Shown here piece after piece: positions 60,237-64,000 of a DNA stretch of 64,000 nt. Each line of letters starts with the position of its first letter. Position 1 is the first letter of the stretch. A model generated the notes under the pieces. It searched no databases, was not told the origin of the DNA, and worked only from the letters and a program-made list of their open reading frames with translations. The translations under genes and the position numbers were made by a program. The DNA lies in assembly GCF_001280595.1 (NCBI RefSeq), contig NZ_LITU01000070.1:41867-105866 (forward strand), in the 5' to 3' direction. The DNA comes from Paenibacillus xylanivorans (lineage in GTDB: Bacteria; Bacillota; Bacilli; Paenibacillales; Paenibacillaceae).

Positions 60237-60379
60237 TAACGAACCTGACACACGTTATTCGCCGCCATTTGCACCGTTCTGAGATGTAACGAATCACAGA
60301 GACGTTATTCCATCGATGGGGTTGATTTTTAGGCTCTAACACGGTATCTGCGCCGGAATAACGTCACTGAAGTTCGTTA
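60237..60379. repeat. Three-unit intergenic repeat (TAACGAA...ACGTTATTC)
   Basis: Units of 25 bases lie at 60237-60261 and 60287-60311 (direct) and 60355-60379 (inverted). Each begins TAACGAA and ends ACGTTATTC(C/G) after a 9-base variable middle. Units two and three can fold back on each other. The stretch 60147-60623 has no other gene; it may be a family of dispersed Paenibacillus intergenic repeats. Confidence 0.65.
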
Positions 60380-60623
60380 GAATTTCCAATTTTTTAAAAT
60401 CGGATGCTTAGGGTGCGGTAGATTCGTTAGCTCCTTGCAAGTTTGGCGCATCACGCTGACCGGCCGTGCGGCCAAGCCTACTGAAAGGATAAGCCCTTTC
60501 GATATAATCCTATTCCTCATTGTGCATATGCACAATGAATTTCGTCTGTTCATCAATATTTATTTGGCTCACCAGCAACTATAATGAAAGCGTGTTCAAC
60601 AAGTGCATGGGGGGCAATGGACA

Positions 60624-61188
60624 ATGGAACCTTTAACAATTAGCTGGATCGGCGCACTGGCAGGACTTGCGATTGCGATTATACTGATTCTGAAGAAGCT
60701 GAATCCGGTCTACTCTTTATTTCTGGGCGCAATTGTAGGCGCTTTAATTGGCGGGGCCAATCTGGAAGAGACCGTAAACATACTGGTGAACGGCACGCAA
60801 AGTGTCATGGGTACCGTGCTCCGCGTTCTGGCTGCCGGGGTGCTTGCCGGTGTCATGATGGAGTCGGGGGCGGCAGAGACGATTGCCCAGGCCATCGTAC
60901 GAAAATTTGGCGGCAGCAACGGCTTCCACCTCGACAGGGGTCATACTTGCCACCGGTTCATTCGGTGATGCGATTCTGAACATGGGAACCGCTCCGCTCG
61001 CAGCGGCGGTTATGGTGCACACAGGTGCGACAGTTATCGATTCACTGCCCCAAGGCAATTACTTTCACGTCTCGGCAGATAGCATGAAGATGACAATCAA
61101 GCAGCGGATGGGCGTTATTCCTTATGAAGCGATTGTGGGTGGAACGATGGCAATTGTAGCGACGTTAATCTACGGATTTATCCTTTAA
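60624..61188 (+). pseudogene. GntP-family (glycerate/gluconate) permease with large internal deletion
   Basis: The first ~100 codons from ATG 60624 (EPLTISWIGALAGLAIAIIL, VYSLFLGAIVGALIGGANLE, VLAAGVLAGVMMESGAAETI, AQAIVRKFGG) are the normal N-terminus of a GntP permease. The frame then breaks at ~60905-60915 and the normal C-terminus follows in another frame (AAATASTSTGVILATGSFGD, APLAAAVMVHTGATVIDSLP, KQRMGVIPYEAIVGGTMAIV). About 230-250 central codons are absent relative to the ~430-aa family. The transporter of the glycerate locus is therefore dead. Confidence 0.85.
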
Positions 61189-61211
61189 TAACATGGATGG
61201 GGTGGGAGAAG

Positions 61212-62360
61212 ATGAGAGAGACGACATTTGTACTGGCACCGGATTCATTTAAAGAGAGTATGACAGCGAAAGAAGTATGTGTGGCCATGGAAAAAGGATT
61301 GCGTAAAATTTACCCTACCGCGAGCTATATTCATGTACCGATGGCTGACGGAGGCGAAGGCACCGTACAGTCGCTGGTGGATGCTTCTGGCGGTGTAATC
61401 CACCATAGAGAGGTGAGTGGGCCACTGGGGCAGCCTGTAACGGCGCAGTATGGCATTCTGGGCGATGGGTTAACGGCAGCGATTGAGATGGCATCGGCGA
61501 GCGGTATTCATCTGGTGACAAAGGAAACTCGGGACCCGCTCCGCACGACAACCTATGGCACTGGAGAGCTGATTCGGGCGTGTCTGGATCAGGGCATTCG
61601 CAAAATTATTATCGGGATCGGCGGCAGTGCTACTAACGATGGGGGAACAGGTATGGCCGAAGCGCTTGGCGCGAAGTTCCTGGATGCAGACGGGCATCCA
61701 CTTGCGCGCGGAGGCGGGGTACTTGATCAGTTGGCTCATATCGATGTATCCGGCCTGGATAAACGATTGCAGGACGTAGAGCTCATTGTGGCCTGTGATG
61801 TAACGAATCCATTATGCGGGGAGCATGGCGCCTCCCGGGTTTTTGGACCGCAGAAGGGGGCTACACCGAAGATGGTGCAGCTACTGGATGCGAATCTGTC
61901 CCATTATGCGGATGTGGTGCAGCAGCAGCTGCACAAGGATATACGTGATGTGCCGGGGGCAGGTGCAGCAGGCGGTCTGGGTGCAGGGCTTTTGATTTTT
62001 ACACAGGCTGTGTTGCGCAAAGGCATTGAAATTGTCATTGAATATACAGGCCTGCGTGATAAGTTGGTACATGCGGATGTAGTGTTTACGGGCGAAGGCG
62101 GCATTGATTTTCAAACGAAATTTGGCAAGACACCTTACGGTGTGGCGCGGGCAGCCAAGGACGCAGGCAAGCCGGTTATCGCCATCGCCGGTTACGTTGG
62201 TGAAGGAATAGATACGTTGTACACGGAAGGTATTGATGCGGTGTTCGGTATTGTGCCGGGAGCGTCTGATCTGGAACGACTTTTACGCGAAGGTCCAGAG
62301 AATGTGGAGCGTACAACCGAGAATATTGCGAGAGTGCTGAAATTAGGACTGATTTCTTAA
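61212..62360 (+). CDS. glxK: Glycerate kinase
   Basis: 382 aa from ATG 61212, after GGATGGGGTGGGA; the frame extends to 61197. Family-1 glycerate kinase: VLAPDSFKESMTAKEVCVAMEKGLRK, VPMADGGEGTVQSLVDA, GIGGSATNDGGTGMAEALGAKFLD, ELIVACDVTNPLCGEHGASRVFGPQKGA and VFTGEGGIDFQTKFGKTPYGVA are all intact. Phosphorylates D-glycerate to 2- or 3-phosphoglycerate. Downstream of the broken GntP permease and convergent with a CdaR-type regulator: the usual sugar-acid/glycerate cluster. Confidence 0.95.
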   Translation: MRETTFVLAPDSFKESMTAKEVCVAMEKGLRKIYPTASYIHVPMADGGEGTVQSLVDASGGVIHHREVSGPLGQPVTAQYGILGDGLTAAIEMASASGIHLVTKETRDPLRTTTYGTGELIRACLDQGIRKIIIGIGGSATNDGGTGMAEALGAKFLDADGHPLARGGGVLDQLAHIDVSGLDKRLQDVELIVACDVTNPLCGEHGASRVFGPQKGATPKMVQLLDANLSHYADVVQQQLHKDIRDVPGAGAAGGLGAGLLIFTQAVLRKGIEIVIEYTGLRDKLVHADVVFTGEGGIDFQTKFGKTPYGVARAAKDAGKPVIAIAGYVGEGIDTLYTEGIDAVFGIVPGASDLERLLREGPENVERTTENIARVLKLGLIS

Positions 62361-62399
62361 CATTCTGTGATTCGGTTATGTGAGGAGTATTCGGAGCAT

Positions 62400-62457
62400 A
62401 AAGAGACTGAACGGTGCATGTCCGGATGGACAGGGCATTCCGGTACAGTCTCTTTTT
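62400..62457. terminator. Terminator between glycerate kinase and CdaR genes
   Basis: AAAGAGACTG (62400-62409) pairs with CAGTCTCTTT (62446-62455), followed by TT. Inner sequence can form a further stem (CCGGA/TCCGG). Confidence 0.8.
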
Positions 62458-62467
62458 GTATTGGGGT

Positions 62468-63514
62468 CTACTGATATGATGCGAGTAGTCCATGGGTAAG
62501 TTCAATGAGTTCCAGCCAATTGTGCGGGTCTTTGCCTGTAAGGGCTTGGATCCGTTTGAGCCGATATTGCAGTGTGTTGCGATGGATGTTGAGATCTTCA
62601 GCAGTCGTTGACATGCTGCCATTTTGATGAATGAAGCTTCGAAGCGTGTCCAGCAGATCGGCTGTGTCCTCCAGCTTACTGACGACGTTGTTCTGGCGGG
62701 TCAGATTGGCCGTGCTGAAGCGCACCAGAAACTGGACATCATCATAACGGATTAGTGGTGCAGCAGGGCGGAGCGCGAGTACGATGTTCATGGCAGACTT
62801 CGCCTGTTCATAACAGACGGCAATGCTCGATTCCCGTTTGCTAACAGAGATGAAAGCTTGGGGCTGTTCCTGATGTACAAGCTGGACGATCGAATCAACG
62901 TCGGATTCGCTCTGGATCAGGATGATCTGCGTAAGACCATCCTCCTCGATTGAGAACGAGGGGAGCTGTAGTAATACCCGGCTTGTCTCCGTGTTAAACT
63001 CAGGGGCCTCATGGGGAAAGCGAATGTATAGAAGAACGGTCGGTAGTTGCAGATCGATGTGGTATTGCGCCGCTTCTTTCCTGATCTTCTGCGAATAGGA
63101 ACCGGAGTGGGCAAGCAGTCGTTCCAGAAAGGCTTTTTTCCGAGAAGCTTCATGGGCCATATTTTCCAATTGATTGCGTTGTTCGATCAGGAGGGATACG
63201 GTTGTGCGCACAATGTTGCAGAAAGGGCGGACTTCATCCGGATGCCCGGAAATGCCGATGACACCGACGTGCTGATGATTGATCCGGATTGGCTCGTTGG
63301 TGCCCATCTTCTCCAATCTGCCATCCTGCCAGACTTCGACGCGGTCTCCGGTGGTCAGGGCACGGACCGCTCCTTGGTGAATCGTGCCTACCCGTTCTTT
63401 TTGTCCACTTCCAATGATAATGCCCTGCTCGTTCATGATGTTGATGTTGTAGGGGATGTCCTGCATCATTTTATCGACAATATCCTGTGCTTGTTTTTCC
63501 GAAAGCTGTAACAT
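62468..63514 (-). CDS. cdaR: CdaR-type sugar-diacid/glycerate regulator
   Basis: 348 aa from ATG 63514 behind GAGGGAC; the longer frame lacks a ribosome site. N-terminal diacid-recognition domain ~1-135 (QDIVDKMMQDIPYNINIMNE, GIIIGSGQKERVGTIHQGA, GVIGISGHPDEVRPFCNIV). C-terminal PucR/CdaR HTH (DLLDTLRSFIHQNGSMSTTA, EDLNIHRNTLQYRLKRIQAL). Activates glycerate or sugar-diacid use in response to D-glycerate, glucarate or galactarate. It sits tail to tail with glycerate kinase. Confidence 0.93.
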   Translation of the reverse strand: MLQLSEKQAQDIVDKMMQDIPYNINIMNEQGIIIGSGQKERVGTIHQGAVRALTTGDRVEVWQDGRLEKMGTNEPIRINHQHVGVIGISGHPDEVRPFCNIVRTTVSLLIEQRNQLENMAHEASRKKAFLERLLAHSGSYSQKIRKEAAQYHIDLQLPTVLLYIRFPHEAPEFNTETSRVLLQLPSFSIEEDGLTQIILIQSESDVDSIVQLVHQEQPQAFISVSKRESSIAVCYEQAKSAMNIVLALRPAAPLIRYDDVQFLVRFSTANLTRQNNVVSKLEDTADLLDTLRSFIHQNGSMSTTAEDLNIHRNTLQYRLKRIQALTGKDPHNWLELIELTHGLLASYQ

Positions 63515-63695
63515 TACATGTCCTCCCTCTCCCGCTCCCGCTGTTCCATCAAGGTGCAATTGTTTTTCTAATATGTCTGTTCAGCTTTGTTTATCCATTG
63601 TGCATCTGAACGAAAGTATAGCTGACGTGCTTGTCTTAAACAAGTTTGTATCCTAAAGGGAGAAGGGGCTGCCGTATGTTTTCATATGCTTTCGC

Positions 63696-64000
63696 TTAGT
63701 TATGCAGTTCCCCAGCTAATTTCTCCACCATATTCATCTGCTTGGTTCCGTTCAAGTATTCCAGATGCGCCTTGCCCCAGCCACACATGCCATCCAACAG
63801 CGTACTAATGGTCTTCCCGTGTTCGGACAGGCTGTATTCCACCTTCGGTGGAACATCGCCATAGAGCGTGCGCACAATAATCTGATCCTGTTCCAGCTCG
63901 CGCAGTTGTTTCGTTAACGTGCCTTGCGCTACATCGGGAATCATGCGTCTTAACTCACCAAAACGCTTTGTGCCTTCTTTCAATAAAATAAACAGGATGA
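63696..64000 (-). CDS. HxlR-family regulator (5' end outside window)
   Basis: The frame is open to the last base of the window, so ~101 C-terminal codons are visible: [60 protein letters not shown] and [15 protein letters not shown]. This is the HxlR winged helix from the second helix onward. The N-terminus (and any sensing Cys) and operator lie beyond the window. It is the fourth HxlR gene here. Confidence 0.88.
   Translation of the reverse strand, partial: ILFILLKEGTKRFGELRRMIPDVAQGTLTKQLRELEQDQIIVRTLYGDVPPKVEYSLSEHGKTISTLLDGMCGWGKAHLEYLNGTKQMNMVEKLAGELHN

Noticed and set aside
1..64000. tRNA, rRNA, CRISPR arrays, complete insertion sequences
   Set aside because: Looked for cloverleaf ends, conserved rRNA segments, regular spacer-repeat arrays and paired terminal repeats by eye; none was found.

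Overview
The window reads as chromosomal DNA of a Paenibacillus-type Firmicute, probably from the P. amylolyticus/xylanexedens side of the genus. This is inferred from moderate GC, strong AGGAGG-type ribosome sites, frequent TTG and GTG starts, a Spo0E-family phosphatase, several HxlR and AraC regulators, plant-polysaccharide hydrolases, and an XRE/TPR receptor paired with a small secreted peptide as in Paenibacillus Alo systems. No rRNA, tRNA or CRISPR array was seen. The window opens inside a receptor-type regulator gene and closes inside an HxlR regulator gene.

Layout. 1-2.6 kb: tail of a TPR regulator, then a WXG/LXG-type toxin gene with a tightly coupled putative immunity gene and a lipoprotein gene. 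3-7 kb: malate:quinone oxidoreductase (mqo) and a large protein with a TerD-like C-terminus. 7.1-8.6 kb: tandem small glycosyltransferases, the downstream copy frameshifted. 9-15.5 kb: AraC/GyrI regulator, TPR-SUKH protein, HxlR/DoxX pair, a rhamnogalacturonan-lyase remnant, two SDR genes with a MarR regulator, another HxlR. 15.5-25.5 kb: PRISE-like reductase, orphan sensor kinase with DUF4180 and SRPBCC genes, CE2-like esterase, DHFR-fold reductase, WYL regulator, a broken acetyltransferase and a frameshifted methyltransferase, a lipoprotein, HxlR and flavin reductase. 25.6-29.4 kb: GH43 enzyme with CBM32 and AbfB modules, then an AT-rich segment with a small membrane protein and a secreted protein.

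29.5-46.7 kb: DbpA-type helicase with a long inverted repeat in its leader, SDR/TetR pair with a perfect operator, a macrolide-phosphotransferase-like gene behind an apparent leader-peptide attenuator, 5'-nucleotidase, MFS exporter, GH10 xylanase, GH30 enzyme with AraC regulator, LRR protein, lipid kinase, aldo/keto reductase. 46.9-51.4 kb: Alo-like receptor gene overlapped by a 46-codon peptide gene, Spo0E-like gene, GntR-ABC operon. 51.5-59.5 kb: PEP-mutase-like enzyme, Ada, a decayed cluster (EamA tail, SigO-like, YvrJ-like and RsoA-like genes) beside an intact GH24 lysozyme, lipoproteins, an IS5 remnant, a CdsA-like protein. 59.7-64 kb: Lrp regulator, intergenic repeats, and a glycerate locus (GntP permease with a large internal deletion, glycerate kinase, CdaR).

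Functional threads. Carbohydrate genes (GH43, GH10, GH30) carry CcpA-type cre sites. Many regulators sit beside their likely targets with visible palindromes. The two best finds for follow-up are the receptor-peptide cassette at 46.9-48.4 kb and the attenuator of the phosphotransferase gene at 33.1-33.4 kb. Several genes are broken at homopolymers, so either decay or residual sequencing error must be considered.
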